Shown here one piece after another: positions 1 through 13,846 of a stretch of 53,863 bases of DNA; the stretch's first letter is position 1; every line of letters begins with the position of its first letter. The notes beneath the pieces are model-generated. The model was given only the letters and a program-made list of their open reading frames with translations. It was not told where the DNA came from and did not search any database. Both the position numbers and the translations under genes were made by a program. The DNA is from Macrocybe gigantea (lineage: Eukaryota; Basidiomycota; Agaricomycetes; Agaricales; Callistosporiaceae): positions 1 through 53,863 of the forward strand of contig SJRY01000321.1 of assembly GCA_011319805.1 (NCBI GenBank). Reading direction: 5' to 3'.

Positions 1-17
1 CTCCATCGATAAGGATA

Positions 18-1338
18 ATGACGACGGCTAGAGAACGCATCGTCCACCAACCGCTCCATCCGAGCATCATACCACGTCTTGATCCCGAATACCTGGAATT
101 TCACAATGCTCATCTGCAGTACATCGTTCCGCCAGAGACGCTGCCCTGGAGCTCATCTATTCGCAATGGCCCTGCCGTACCTGGAGCGTCTGATCCCTTG
201 AAAGTGGGCAAGACGGAAGACTTTGATCTTCCCAAGACTAAGTTCAGGGCGTTCACACCTGAAGGAGATGCCCCTGAAGGTGGCTGGCCAGTTCTCATTT
301 ACTTTCATGGTGGTACGTCTCCAAGTCCGCTAATGATCCGTCAACTTGACGGCTCATCAGGAGGATGGACATTGGGCGATATCTCAAGCGAGACGTCCTT
401 TGCGACGAACGTTTGTCCGTCAGTCAATATGTTTATGTTCAAAATCACCGTTTATGCTCACCGAGGTCACATCGGCAGGAGCCAAGTGCGTCGTGGTGTC
501 CGTCGATTACCGCCTCGCTCCGGAGAACCCTTATCCTGCCGCCGTCGAAGACGCGGTAGACGCTCTTGATTGGGTCATCCAATATGGTAAATCCAAATTG
601 AACGTAAACACTTCGAGAATCGCTGTGGGCGGTTCTTCCAGGTAATGGAACATGGTTAGATCTTGAGGATCGCGTTCCTTGATGACGTCCTGTAGTGGTG
701 GAAACCTAGCAGCCATTTTGGCTCTCAAGGCTTCGCAAAGGACGCCCCAGATACCTCTCATGTTCCAGCTGCTCATCGTCCCCGTCACCGACAACACGTT
801 GTCGGCTGCGCTCGAAGAACCTCGACCCGAGTCCGCATCATCCGCCTCGGAATCCAACACCTGGATCAAGAATCAGCACACCCCATGGCTCACTCCTCGC
901 CGGATGACATGGTTCCTGGACAACTACCTCCCTAACGCACAAGACCGAACCAACTGGGATGCCTCGCCGATCTTCGCTCCCCCAGACCTCGTGAGGAAAC
1001 TCACCCGAAGAAAGCTTGGATCGCCATAGCGGAGCTCGATATCTTGGCAGGAGAAGGCTTAGCCTATGGTAAGATGCTACAAGACGTCGGAGGTGTTGAT
1101 GTCGAGATCAAAGTTACGAGAAAGCGCCTCATCCAGTAATGGCTATGGATGGTGTGATTTTCGCCTTCTTCGAGGCCTTTCAAACGCTGATGCAATTCAC
1201 AGGGTGAGTCCCTCTGATATGTGATCTACGGAGGTATTGACGTGCACAATGCATGCATCATCTAGCGCACTCAAGGTCGGGAGGCAGTTGGTCTTGGACG
1301 CTGCGCAAGCTCTCGCTAATGCATTTGGGACTGCCTGA
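18..1338 (+). CDS. Alpha/beta-hydrolase esterase/lipase (HGGG family), two frameshifts
   Basis: Probable cytoplasmic carboxylesterase of the alpha/beta-hydrolase-3 (hormone-sensitive-lipase-like) family, hydrolysing ester bonds. The start is the ATG at 18. Splicing at 312/361 builds the oxyanion-hole motif HGGGW. After a second intron comes the family block VDYRLAPENPYPAAVEDA. A third intron (about 643-694) joins GGSS to SGGN, giving the GxSxG nucleophile elbow. Near 1040 is the acid region AELDIL, and near 1125 the catalytic-His region PHPV. The last exon (about 1263-1338) ends in ANAFGTA. Two one-base losses break the frame, near 1003 (before the KAWIAIAELD block) and near 1114 (before the His block). 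The flanking homology is undamaged, so sequencing error is as likely as a true pseudogene. It is convergent with the chitin synthase downstream. The natural substrate is unknown. Confidence 0.85.
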
Positions 1339-1760
1339 GCGAACTCGTCCTTCTGTTACAGTCGCCCTCGATACAGATCGTTGTGTTTGTAGGTTGATAT
1401 ATGAGTGGCGGCACATGCTTCTCTGCGAGTCGACAAGACATGCTTGTTGCCAATCGCCTCACTTAGTCAATGAGTACGAAAACTTCCGGTTCTATCGATA
1501 GATTGTTCTATGCATATTATGACTAAGACATGGCGGCGATGCAAAGTGTCCTGAGGATAACGACAGATAATACGTAAGGATACTAATGTCTGCAATGAGT
1601 GATCTGTCCGTAGAGTAGCGAGGGAGGGAAGGCAAAAAGAGAGAAAAGAAAAGAAAAACCGCATGTGGTTCGTAAAGATGGCAATAATCCAGGCAGATGA
1701 AAGGCGAAAAAAAGGTTGTACGAAAGACTAAACACCAAGTCCAGATAGGATCCCCAAACT
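1339..1760. other. Convergent 3' intergenic region
   Basis: About 420 bp between the stop of the esterase (+) and the stop of the chitin synthase (-). It holds only short open frames with no recognisable family blocks, and an A/G-rich stretch near 1620-1660. It is best read as the two 3' untranslated regions. Confidence 0.5.
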
Positions 1761-4700
1761 TCAAGAATGGCTCAATAATGCTCGATCAATAGCGGCGTTT
1801 ATGCTAGCCTTGCGTTCCGTCAAGTCAACTCTGAAACGTTCCTCTAGCTGTCGTCGAATATCTCTCTTTGTTATCGAATTAAGATCAGCTCCGCGCAGGA
1901 TATCTTGGACGGCCCGATCAAGGTCTGTCTCTGTTGGCGAGCCAGGCGGCAGATTGTCGGGGCTGCGACTGGTGGGTATAGGAATATCGAGATAATTCGT
2001 CGGAGGTCTTGACGGCGCGGGATGATGGAGAAAACCTGCTTCACCCAAAGGTCGGAGCGTGGATTGCGGGGTATTGCGTCCTGATTGATATCCGGGAGGC
2101 GGATACATTCCTGCTTGAGAGGGCGACGGGGAATAACTGCGTGGCTCGTAGTACGTTTCGCGGCCATAGATGGAAGCAGTGTGAGATTCTGCATATCCTT
2201 CCTTATTCTTTATCGGAGGCACCCAGGAACCAATGCTATGATTGGATTCTTTGTCCCAAAGTTCATTTTCCTGGGACGCGACAAACAATCAATATGTTAC
2301 TCGACTTCAGCGCAAGGAAACATACATAGTCATTCCAGGATTTGAGCGGTATGGCGCGAGGATCGAATTTTCCTTCATCCTGGAGAAAGGCGGTCAGAAT
2401 ATTAGCCATTTTGGAGGACCGAACGACGTACATGGACAATGATCTTCTTGCCAGATTCTCCCAACACGACACGCGTGGCACCCCATGAGAAATCATCCAT
2501 CTTCCAGAAGGAGTACAAAGGAAGGAAGAACGAGAACGCCGGAATAGCAAGGATATAGAAGAACATCCAGCCGATCATGTCCCACTTGCGTCGCATGATG
2601 AAGATGAGCGCTTGAACGCCATAGATGGCAGCAATCATTATCAGAGCCAGCTGCGGGACACCTTTCCCTTCACCAGCAATCAGATAGATGAGGTATGCAA
2701 TCTGGAAGGAGTCAGCTGTGTTTCAGATGATGATTGAGGATGAGACGTACATAGGCAACGTTGACAGGCTGGGTGAGCGTCGAGACCAAATCAATCATGA
2801 CCACGAAACGCATCGAGAAGCAGCAGAAACCACAGAGCTGGTCCAAGAAGATGAGTTCACCAAGATTGTGCACGGTTGAGTTGATCCAACGACGACGTTG
2901 CGAAAGCAGGACCTTCCAATCATCGGGAGCAACAGTGTAGGCATGGGCGTCACGGACGAACTGCGTCTTGAAGCGCGGAAAGTGTTTAAGAAGGAGCGTG
3001 GTGAGGTAACGATCTTCTCCCAGGTGCAACAGATTCTTCATGTGCAACGTGTCGACTCGGTTCTCAGAGTAGTCCTCGATCAGCTGGTTGGAAATTAACA
3101 GAGGTTTGTGGGTATCGGGCGTCCGCAGGCGGTACAGGGTGAAGCAACCGGGAAGACAAGTAACGGAACCGAACAGACTTTCAAAAGCCTTAGCCATGTG
3201 GTGCGAGATGAAATACTCGTAGACCTATGAGAAATCTCTTAGAAAGACAAGAAAGAAGGGGAAAGTGAATTGCCGAACCTGCATCATAGTGATGAGAGAC
3301 TGTTTGGCATTCGCAAGCTCCGTTTCACCGCAAACACCGAGCAGCTTCTTGTCGTGTATCATGCTGGAGATACGCAAGGCTCAGAAAGATCTACGCGTTA
3401 CTAGGATATAACAAAAACATACGCGGAAATGAGACGATTAACCGAGAAAGGATCGACGGTGGTATCGGCATCAACCATGAATAGGTACTCGTAGAACGTC
3501 GGGTTGACACCAATGACATTCTTGATCTGGTGGTACATCTCAAGCTCCAGCGGGTTCATCGGCGAATTGAAGTGGACCTGCAAAAAAAAATAATCAGAAA
3601 TGCGGAGATGCCTTCAGACGGCGGCGACGAACCTTGTTCAAGAAGTGCATCATCAGCATCTGCGAGTCACGCTTGCCACGATTGCCAGGTCGAGCGCGCT
3701 CCGACGGTTTGCCGACTTTGACGATGACGAGGTACGGCACGACGTGGCCAGAGCATTCATAAAGACCAGAATATACCTTGCCCATATTGTGCTGCTTCGC
3801 TCCTTCGCCCAGTGACAGGAAGCTGAGCGGCTCGGGGTCCAGGTTCGGATCGGCGCCGAGAATGTCAAGAACGATGCGAGGCGTAGGACGGTCGTTGCCC
3901 GAACCGACGATCATGCCGTCGCAAATAATGACCAGCAGCTTACGTTTATCGTCGTACTTGAGCTGAGCGAGAGAGTCGATCGTGCGTCGCAAAGAAGTGT
4001 CGCCTTCGGTATAACAAGGCACCTGGCAGATGACAAATTTGTCATGATCCTCGGGCACGAGCCGCGCCAAAGTTGAGCGATGCCAAAAATTTGAACCCGA
4101 TGACGGCCACCATCATGATTGAAAGCGCCAGCAGGACGTACGTGGCGAATTGGCACTGAGCAGAGTTGCGGTTATCGATCTTACCGATTGTGAAAAGATT
4201 TCTCAAGCAGATCTTCTGCCTCGCGAGCACAGCACTGTCGATGCCGATGTTGTCGAGATCCTTGGTGATGTCCCGGCCTGCGCCAGACGTGAATACACCC
4301 ACAACGCTTCCATCCATGAAGTTGGTATCAACGGCCGGTGGAGCCGTGCCCTGAGGAGTATGAACGGCAGGAGGACTAGAGAGGTAAGTCGTCAAATCGT
4401 ACACCAGCCCGTTGTAGATGGCAACCGTCCGACCCTTGGCGGCCATGTTCCTGATCTCCTTTGGTGTATATCCCATAAAGCCGCGCCGCGCAGTGTAGCG
4501 CATCTGCACCATGTTCTCGAAGTACCAGTCAGGGCGAGAGTCATTCGTAAAAGCGCGGAAATCATGGTATTGAGCATTTTGATCCGTCCGATTTTTCGAA
4601 TCCAAGATGACCCAAGGACTAACCGAACCGGTGACACCGTTGCAAAGTGCGCTAACCTATTCGCAACATGAGACACGGCAGGAGCAGGAGTCAAGTACAG

Positions 4701-7700
4701 GCAGATGAACGCACCTGAACAGGGAAGATATCGTCCGCGACTTGACCGCCGTACTTGAGAACCGACTTCGAAGGGACAATGGGTAGAAGGCGCCCATGTC
4801 TCTCCGCGACAACGTTGAGATCAAACACTTCACCTCTGATCGCAACAAGGACGTTGTTCGGATTGAGCTGGTACGAATGCGACGCCAGCTCCTGAGAATT
4901 GAAGACGTGCTCCGTGGGACAAATCAGGACACCGAGGACAGCAATGACGAACACCGCACAGGCGCACATAAACCAATGATCATATTGAGCGCGAGCTTCT
5001 CCCTCCACGCCTGGCGCACGTCCAGGCGCTTCATCCGCCCGATGTGCGTCAGCGCGAACGTCGGCACCCAGAATGTCAGCATCCAGCACAGCGCGACCCA
5101 GCGCTTGCGCGCCGCAGTCTCCTTGAGCACCTCCGTCGTCTCGCCTTCCTGAATTTCGCCAGCGAGTGCCTCCTTGTCCATCAGCGCCTTCTTGTCAGAC
5201 TGGAACATGTTCCGCGACGGGGCGTACGATTCGGAGCCATAGTTCGACGCGGTGTCCTCGCGCTGGCTCGTGAACCGGCTCCGGTTGTCAAAGTCGTCGC
5301 TGCGCAGGGACTTGTTCTCGTCGTAGTCATCTTCGTACATATCCGCACGCTGGAACGGCGAGGCATGCTGGACTAGAGGGAGGGCCTGATTCGAAGCATT
5401 GTACGCTTCGCTGAAGCCGCCAGCCCACGGGGTCGACTCGCCTGCATCCAGACTTGGCGAAAGGTAAGGCGCATACGGATCTGCGATTCCGCGCGGGTCA
5501 AGGCCTGCTCCGGCTTCAGCATCACGAAGGCGGTTCCTCTTCTGCTCCTCGACATCCTGCGATCGCAGGTGGTCTTCAAACTTATGGAATGCTTGATGCG
5601 ACAAAACACCTATAGAATGAAAGAAAACGATTCAATATATGTTCGATGGCGGTGACCAAGATGAAAAGAACAGCTCAATCTGACCTTGTGTTGCCCAACG
5701 ATGATGTCCGTCTCCGACAATCCAAACGCCGTCCTAGCCTGGGCGACTCGCTCCACCGGCTGACCCTCCGACACGCCCGCCGCATCCAAACCATCCGCAT
5801 ACCGATCGCAAAACTCCTCGGGGGTCATGTTAACCTCAAACACATTAAGGCAGCGCTTGGCGATCTCGGTCAGGCCAACACTGCGCACCTGGCCCTTGAC
5901 GCTGCGCCCCTCTAGCTGATTCGGCAGCTGCGAGTCATTCGGGTTGATGCAGAACACATACCACGCCTGCGTCTCGTCGAGGGTCTCGAACAGCGTGTCC
6001 AGCGCCGAGCGGAATTCCCCCGCGACACACGGGCTCGCACTCGACAGCGTCGGCGCCTCATCCTCCTGCACCTCTTCGATCTCGGGCATGCCTTCTTTGA
6101 CGGTTGGCATGCGCTTGATGGTGTTCTTCCGCCGGGTAGATGGAGCGCGCATGGGTTTGACGGCTTGCTGCGCGCGACGATCGTATCCTCGTCGCGAGGG
6201 TGTGCTGCGTAGCAATGGCCTTGGCTGAGAAAAGTCCTTTGACAAAAGGGTTGATGGACCCCGAGCCCTCGCCGCCGTCGGACGTGCCTCTGATCAAAGA
6301 GACAAAGTCGGGATTGAGAGCGTCTAGGTTGCGCTCGAGGAAGTTCTCCGAAGAATAGGTCACGGGCCCGTTGAAATGGTTGATAGTGAACGTGGGGAAC
6401 CCGGAGCGGTCCATCGCACCAGCCTTGAACGAGGAGTGGTTTCCCCAACGTTTCTGAAACGCCTCGACCATCGTGTGATTCGTCTTCTTGGACGCACGGC
6501 GGGCTTGGTCATCCATGATGTGGATAAGGCCTCCCGGCTTGTTTTGCAGCAGCCTCACACACTCCGAGTTGTCGAAATACGGCACGGTCGGGACAAAGCG
6601 GGAAATGCCCTCCATATTATACTCGTTCACATGGCTCTCGAACAGGCGCTTCTGTGTCCAATTGAGCAACCGCTCGTTGGCGAAGTTGACGATGAACTGA
6701 TCAAGCGAATTGGAGCGGCTCGTCATGTTTTGGGGCCCAGGGAGGTCGAATAGACCAATAAATGTGCTAAAGTCGTCTTTGCAGAAACGTTGGTTGATGT
6801 GCTCGTTAAGCCAGGCGAACAGGAGGGAATAAAGCGTCTTCGCGAGGTCATCTCTGTTGTCCGATGCACCATCTGGGTCAAGGAAGACGGTACAAAGCTC
6901 CTTTTTTACGAGTTTCGTTCTGTAAGATAAAGCGGATTCAAGGGTAGATGCCTGCACGCCAAGGAAATCAGCGACGATGGCTAGCAGATCCATATTGCGG
7001 ACAACGGCGGCATCCTCGTTACGGTGCCGATCTATCGTAAATTCAAGATTGCCAAGATGGAGGATTGCTGCAACGAGCTGACAGGTCTGCGCGACATGAC
7101 GCTTCGAGAAGCCTATTGTCTTGAGGGCGACCTTGAGCTGGTCGAACCGCTGCGCATCGTCGTCGCGACCCAAACTGGTCCTCGTGTTGGTGCCGCGGTG
7201 GCCGAGATAGCGATAAGTGGTTTTGTCGAGTAGATGAAGATGCTGCCGCTCCTCAGGTGTGGCGCCAGCGATAAGATAGTAAAAGATGTGGAAATTGCGT
7301 TCGCCAGAGGGTACGCCCGCGACGCGATTGCGCTCGAGGTAATAATCGAGGGTTTTGATTCCGCACAGCCTTCCGCGTTCGCTGAACTGGAGCTCGGTGT
7401 ATTTGCCGAACCGGGAAGCGTTCGGGTTGAAGAGCGTACGGGCGTTGCCAAAGGTTTCCAACACGAACTCGGAAGCGGGTACCTGCGCAGCGAGTTTGGA
7501 ACCTTTTTTGCCTGGGTTGTTCACGCTCAGCTCCAGCAGCGTCTTGATGGCCAGCCGCCGATTTTCTGACTTGCCGCTGGCAGTTTCACCACTGGGGGAG
7601 AGAAACAAGTAAGTACATAATAACATCAAGAAGGATCACAGGACATACGTGAAAAGGATGCACTGATCCTGCAATGTTCTTCGCATATGATAATACGAGT

Positions 7701-7992
7701 TGTTCGCCAGCTGAAAGATGTGCGGAGGCAGAGCCTGCTTGTGCTCGGAGGAGTCGCGGTACTCGGCGGCATACTTGTGCATGACCGAATCGGAGTTGGA
7801 GGCAACGTATTTGTGGGGATTGAGGGCGATGAGGGAGGAAGTACCGACGCTGGTGTAGATGTGGTCGGACATGAAGCGTTCTCGAAGGCAGGCCACGATG
7901 ATGTCGTCCGTTATCGAAGGCAGCTGCGCGAGGTCCACCTGGGCCTCAAAGCGCTGGTGGATGCCCATATTGGCGGAGGACTGCCTGCTCAT
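1761..7992 (-). CDS. Chitin synthase with myosin motor-like head (class V/VII type)
   Basis: Integral membrane enzyme making cell-wall chitin from UDP-GlcNAc. Domains in order: a myosin-motor head (about 7990-6250) with P-loop variant GETASGKSE; a linker with [10 protein letters not shown] and a first membrane segment; a cytochrome-b5-like region ([19 protein letters not shown], about 4500); the GT2 core with [23 protein letters not shown] and QRRRW; several C-terminal membrane spans; and a C-terminal DEK_C domain ending RALLSHS. The start is the ATG at 7992. Roughly nine short introns are visible, for example about 7648-7595, 3422-3362, 2750-2700 and 2295-2240. The frame is broken by base losses near 6205, 6172, 4972 and 4055. 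All key motifs on both sides are intact, so assembly error is likely. The upstream 8.0-8.3 kb is pyrimidine-rich on the coding strand, as in fungal promoters and 5' UTRs. Confidence 0.93.
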
Positions 7993-8299
7993 GGTCGTCG
8001 ACGAAACTCAAAGACGGCTGGAGAGAGAAGCGGGCAAATCAAGCCGTTTCTCAGGCAAAGACTCGAATTTTTTTTCCTTGTTCCCAAAGGCAACCTGACA
8101 GAGACGTCTGCAGGAGAGAAAGAAGGTAATGAGAGGAAGAGAACGTGGGCTGCGACGGGGACGGAGGACGTCGCAGAGGGAGGAGAGTCGTTAGCTGGTG
8201 GTTGGGAGGTTTGAGCTGTCGTGGGCAAGGAGGTGACCAATGCCGAAAATTCCCACGTGCCCAACATGTTCCACCTCCCGTTCCAGGCCAACCATGCTT

Positions 8300-9900
8300 T
8301 GCATGTTCCCTCTCTCTACGCTATTCCTGCGCTTAATTCAGACTCTTAATCTCGTTGTTGACCTCTTATTTCATGAGGTTTACCACCTGAGGAAGTAATG
8401 CTTTGATCTAGGCGAACGGAACAGCAAATGCAACCATTTCTAGCACCTTCGGTCGTGCTGACACCACCTCATCAAATCACGGGAGTCTCCAGGTGGGGAT
8501 CAGAGAAGCGAAACGTTTCCCAAGAAGATGCGGTGCGCATTGACGTTTACTCTAGAATCATTACGATAGCCGGCCCCATGCCGCCGAGTATCACTGTTCT
8601 TATGCAAAAGTCACCGCAACAAGCATCATGACAATGCTCTAGCCCTCGAATAGGTGGCGGCCCAACGCCGCGCTGCGGCATGAGGCCTATTTTAAATCAC
8701 ATCTGCACAATCGACGGCCTGGTCCGAAACCAGCCAAACAACCTTGAAAGCTTGAGGTCTCGGTACGGATCGCTCGACGTGGGCCGTTCCATCAAAAATA
8801 CGTGCAACTCTTGGCACTTTCTGCGTCAAGCTGTGCGTTCTCTGAAATAGGAAATGACATGGATGATAACGCTTCGGTGTGCGGCGGCAGCGCAGGAAGG
8901 CTAATACCTTTCTTGCAGCAGTGGCCCACTACCGTTTCGCATACCCGTCCAGACACCACCCGGACAATCCGATCGCACATATGCTGCTCACAAAATGTGG
9001 CAGATGTCGTCAAATGATGTTTAAGACAGACAATCATCTGCGCACTGCCACCACGAATTCAGTGCTTCTACTATCGTTGAGTATTGACCCAGGCTCAAAA
9101 TGACTTAGCCATGATCTTACCAGGCTGGACATCGAAATCCTTTTACGATATGCATATCAGAGTCTCGCCACGGATTTGCCCTTCGGACTCGAGGACGAGA
9201 GACCCCAGGCGAACACTTCTGAACCAACGTTTATCCGCAATCGGAGGACAGGAAACTCTAAAATTCAAAATATTTCCCACCATCGCTTCCTGTCACTGAT
9301 CCAACACTAAAGACCTTGGTACGTGGCCTTGGACGTATGACATAGCACCGTCGCCGGCCCTACATTCAAAACGTATCCTCTTTGGTGATTGGGAAACGCG
9401 GCATCGGGGTCAGCAGAGTCAGTTAGCGCGTCATCAATATATCAGTTTTCGGAAGGGTGACCGTCCACTTCCTGGTCGTCAACGTCAGCAGCGCAACCTT
9501 GGTAAGCCCGTGCTACCGATCCCCTCCCAGTTCGTGATTTTCAAGATTTTTTCCATCTATGAGGACTGCCTGGATAGCCATATCCTGCAATTTCGACGCC
9601 ACGAACGTCCCAAAAATGTCGATATGTGGACCCTCACCTGCGCGAAAGGCGCAACTGGATGGGTTATCCCACGCTTGATCTCTCCCCACTCCCAGATACG
9701 AAGCTCACTCATTCCCCATTCAACCAGCTCCTCCCCTCCCCCACTCCACCAACGGCGTTTTCAACCTCATATTTGCAATCCACGCCTCCACGAACGTACT
9801 ACAGACTCATCCACGGCATTACCAGCCTTATTGTTGGTGTTTTGCATATCACAATAACACTTAAAGGTCGGCACTCCAATATTGAACTATATACAACTAG
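8300..9900. other. Gene-poor stretch, no supported gene
   Basis: About 1.6 kb on both strands contains only open frames under about 120 codons, with no family motif, no consistent splice structure and no terminal repeats that I can see. It includes the upstream region of the chitin synthase. I see nothing further in it. Confidence 0.4.
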
Positions 9901-9913
9901 TATGCTACACTCA

Positions 9914-11359
9914 CTAAATAATGACTATGCATTGAAGCAATGCCACAATGAAGGGAGGATAACGGCCCCGAAAGACTGAAACGCACCTACTCATCCAGAT
10001 CAAATTGACATGTCCACTCGTGATCAAAGCGTCCCAAGTATCTGTTCCCACAAGATTGCTGAGTGGAGGTTTGATCGAATAAACGGAATTCAATGTTTCC
10101 TCAGACATTTGTATAGCAACCCGCACGAAAGCAAGGACGAAGTCCGCCCAGGCACACACCATACCAGGATCAAGGGTACCAGCATGCTGGCGAAACTCAA
10201 TCGTCCGTACTTGTTCAAGCTCACAAAGTTGACCTTGTAATATCGGTTTGCTGGCATTTCACGGTTAGTCGAAATGTCACGAACAGACCCGACCGGCGGA
10301 TTCATGAGATGCATCAGTGACGGCACATCGGGGACCTGGAGAATCCGTTGGAGCATAGACACGTCGGACAAGTGCTTGAGGTGGTCGTTCTGCCTATTGC
10401 TTAGAACGTAATGATTTTGTCTACCCCGATTGGCGGAGCGATGCGGAGGATGAAGCTTGTCCGTCGACTCTGGTGCGGCGATAGTCACTGAAGGATTCTG
10501 ATGGACTTATTTATGCTTACGTTCGTATAGAACTACCAAGGCTGCAATCTTCTTCAACTCTGTCAAGGTGTATCTGTGATTGGTCCTCTACCCACTCCAA
10601 CATGAACATGGTAGCCGGTAGTGGCATTTGTGTCGAGCCGTGCAGCGGCTTTAGCTGCTTGAAGGACCAGGTATAGTTGTCCATGCCAAGCTTCTCTCGT
10701 TGATGCATCCATGTCGGTGAAGACGGGGAAATTAACTCCACCCCTTCAGTAATCGCCCTGAAGTGCTCCTCTGAAGAAACGACCGATTCATCAAGAGTTA
10801 GAACCCATTGGATGCCGTTTGCTTCGTATAACCATTCAAAAGCCTGAGCTGTGATGCCAAATGCCAATAAACTTGAATTTATGGCCGCCGCAATTTTTTC
10901 ACGCGTCTTGCAACCATATGCAATGGCTTCTAGTTCAATGCCGAGAGTCAGGAGCCTCATCACTGATGACCTAGGGAAATATATAGCGATACACGGAAAT
11001 AAGTGGAGGGGACGGAGCGGGCCAGTAGAGCGGTTTAACATTTATACCCGCTCAGTAAAGCTGTTAAGGCTGTTGCGTGTAGACATCTGAGAGGAATATA
11101 CCTCTATCTGGCCAACGTGTCTAAGGCAACACCTAGACCGCCATGAGGTCTTCTGCCCGAGCCACATGAAGCCATTTCGCCATACCAAAATCCACGAAGA
11201 CACCCAAAAAAGTAGAAACGGTATCACGGATGCAAGCGCTGAGGAGAAAGGTGTTTCTGCGAGATTGCATACACGCCCGAAAAGAGAAAAATTCCCATCA
11301 TTTCTTGATGGACAGCTGAATGACCTTCGGTGAGGCGAGGCACGCAGCGAGCGTATCAA
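9914..11359 (-). CDS. Hypothetical multi-exon membrane protein
   Basis: No family is recognised. Three or four open blocks on the minus strand read as one gene. The first (about 11290-11060) holds a hydrophobic segment, ALASVIPFLLFWVSSWILVW, then WRSRCCLRHVGQIEVYSSQM. The second (about 11000-10530) is a 150-residue soluble block rich in ordinary codon use (GCKTREKIAAAINSSLLAFG, then WVLTLDESVVSSEEHFRAI). The third (about 10420-10090) ends in a second hydrophobic stretch, FASMLVPLILVW. A fourth frame (about 10160-9914) may continue after a frameshift or intron near 10160. The membrane-soluble-membrane layout suggests a membrane protein with one large loop. Exact exon ends and start are uncertain; it could also be a decayed gene. 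Confidence 0.42.
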
Positions 11360-11749
11360 GTTGGGCGTATCCAGCCGGGAAAGTGTGAATACAGCAATGC
11401 GCCGACTGGGGTGAGCTGCTCGACAAAGGAGGGCGACGCTTGCAAGGTCATTGGTAGACAGATCTTCGAGATGAGTGGGAGAATATCATAATTCCGCCTT
11501 GAAGAACTGACGGCATTGGATGGAGAGATAGAAAAACGTACTGTTTGGTGAAAGGTGCTTGACCAGTCAATTGGGCAAAATAATGCTAAACACCACCATC
11601 AACTGCAACGCCCACTCCATCATGGAGAATCGTCCTAGTGCGCGTATAGCAGTATTGAACAATTAAGACCTCCTTCTGTCCATTTTTCAGCACTTGGCAG
11701 GCCTACATTGAAAAAGGCTCGTCTTCGATCTTTTCCACGAAAGGCCTAT

Positions 11750-13148
11750 CTTCGATGGGATTCAGAAGGACATGTATTCGTGTGCCCGGACATGCAAGTC
11801 TTTCTCCCCGCAAGTAATAAACGAGCTGTGGAAGAGGCTGGACAGCCTTGTTCCATTGTTGAAGCTTCTATCATGTTTTGAAATGAAGGATGGCACCTGC
11901 GTGAGTCTTGCAGAGTCCGTTGGCCGCCCACTTCACTTACACGCAGACTGAATCCAGGTCATCCAAGAACCGATCGTCGTACGAGAACATGAAAGGCCGA
12001 TATTTCAAGCCTACGCGGCGCGTATTCGAGTGTTGAGGGTGACACACAACAAAGACTCGTTTTACGCTGGCCTGGCTAAAATCGGGCCTGTTCTCCTGCT
12101 GAACCTTCATCGCCTCGTTTTTGTCGACGTCACCGACGGCATCGCACTCTGGCTAAGATCCCTGGATCTAAAAAACCTCGAATACATTGGCATCGGACGG
12201 ATGAGCGAGGACGTGCTGATGAGTCAGTCGCTGACAATATTATCTGCGTCCCGAAAGTCAAACGTGAAATCCATCGAGATCCTGCCCAGTCTGCAAAGCA
12301 ACGTGTTGAAATTAATGGATGAATTCGTGAATCTGTGGCGGCTTACGGTGGGATTTATCGGAGTGACGGACCTCATAACGTTAAGTTCATTGGAACGCCT
12401 GGAAGAACTTGATGTAGAGCATCCATTGGTAAAGGGCGAAAACAAAGCGCTGGAGAAGTTGGGATTCAAAAACTTGAAAGTCTTGAAGATGGCTGCAGAT
12501 CTGCCATTCATGGAGAAAATGCTTGAACATCTACAAACATCGTGGCTCGAGTTCGTGGATTTAAAGATCTCGAGCGAGAGGTCTCCCCACACCAATTGGC
12601 GAGCCATTCTGAAGATCCGTACGCTCACTCTGTCTATGCAGCCCTGGGATAACCACCACGACCCCGGGTTTCCCTCAATCAGAACACTCCGGACCCTGGC
12701 AGAGTTGTGTCCTGAACTGCAAGACCTCAAGATCGTGTTGAACGCCCGGCCAAGTCAGATGCCACTTTTGCACGAGACTCCTATTACGAACCATGGCCTG
12801 CGACGCCTCCATGTTGAGAGCCTCAAGCTGTATACCGATCACGTTCTTTCCATCGGACAATGTGTTGAGATCGCGGGGCATCTCTTTCGGCTCTTTCCAC
12901 ACTTGCATAGCCTGAGATACCCGTGTGATTGTGCCAATGATTGGAAAGTGATCGATGCATGTTTTATGTTGTACCAAGCGGTCGTCGAGGATGAGCGGCA
13001 TCGCTCTGCCCCTCGACATGTCCCAGTGCATCCCAATCAAGAAGACGGCCAGCCCCAAGGCCGAGTTCGATGCCGAAAATCAAATGGGAAAATGAACAAG
13101 AGCTCAAGCACTCAGCGCTCAGCGCTCAACTTCTGCCAGTTGACATAA
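11750..13148 (+). CDS. F-box/leucine-rich-repeat-like protein
   Basis: Typical basidiomycete F-box/LRR protein, probably an adaptor presenting substrates to an SCF ubiquitin ligase. The 5' exon (about 11750-11893) carries the post-F-box block CARTCKSFSP followed by ELWKRLDSLVPLLKLL. A short intron starting at a GTGAGT near 11894 and ending at an AG near 11959 joins it to VIQEPIVVREHERPIFQAYA. The main exon (to 13148) is a run of irregular leucine-rich repeats (LHRLVFVDV, LEELDVEH, LKVLKMAADL, LQDLKIVLN, LRRLHVES, LHSLRYP). The canonical F-box helix 1 and a clear ATG lie upstream and were not resolved, so the 5' end is approximate. The C-terminus is basic and low in complexity. Confidence 0.65.
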
Positions 13149-13675
13149 ACTTTGGCACAACCATGATCGTGATTTCACGGTGAGGTTTCGTCGGGCTTCC
13201 GCAGAAGTTTGAAACTCAGCTCCACATACAATAATTGCAATGCACGCCTCCCTCGGAATGATGGATAAGTGGTGGAGCTTGGAGAGCCGCCGAGTCTTGT
13301 GTAAGTTATTTCTATCCTTCCGTCGGTACTGAGAAGTAAAGAAGGTCGCGACACTGTTCTGCTGCTTCCTGATCTTCGGCCTATTCGGTGCGATGATGCT
13401 TCACGAATCACGACGTACGCCGTCTGCCAAAGATGCCTCATTAGACATAGGGACCATGCCCTTCAGACAAAAAAAAGGTCTTCTATCTCGGCCACTCGCC
13501 GAAAGTCGTCAGAGTAAATTCCAACGACGAACGACATCTCTCCTTCACGAGCTGCTCGCACAAGATGACATATTGCCTGTCACCTTGTTATTTTCGGATA
13601 GGATAAGTGACACAGGTCTTCGTTAATTAACAGTTGTTATGTAGATCGAGTAGTGTGTGCGAAGTGAGATGTAAC
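13149..13675. other. Intergenic, left outer flank of the inverted duplication
   Basis: About 530 bp between the F-box/LRR stop and the outer edge of the left arm. There is no supported gene. Homology with the right side begins near 13676, where the minus strand reads the same CATGGCATCCCACGTTGA found at 48700-48717. Confidence 0.4.
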
Positions 13676-13846
13676 GTATGTCAACGTGGGATGCCATGAC
13701 GCGAGCCACATTGGACTTCATTGAATAATTCCTGATCCAACGTGCACCGTTTGCCGTCTATGGTTTGTCCCCGACCATTGCTACATGGTAATCCTCAATA
13801 CTTGCCATTTGCGTATTCTATCAAGGATATAGTAAAAAGGAAGCTA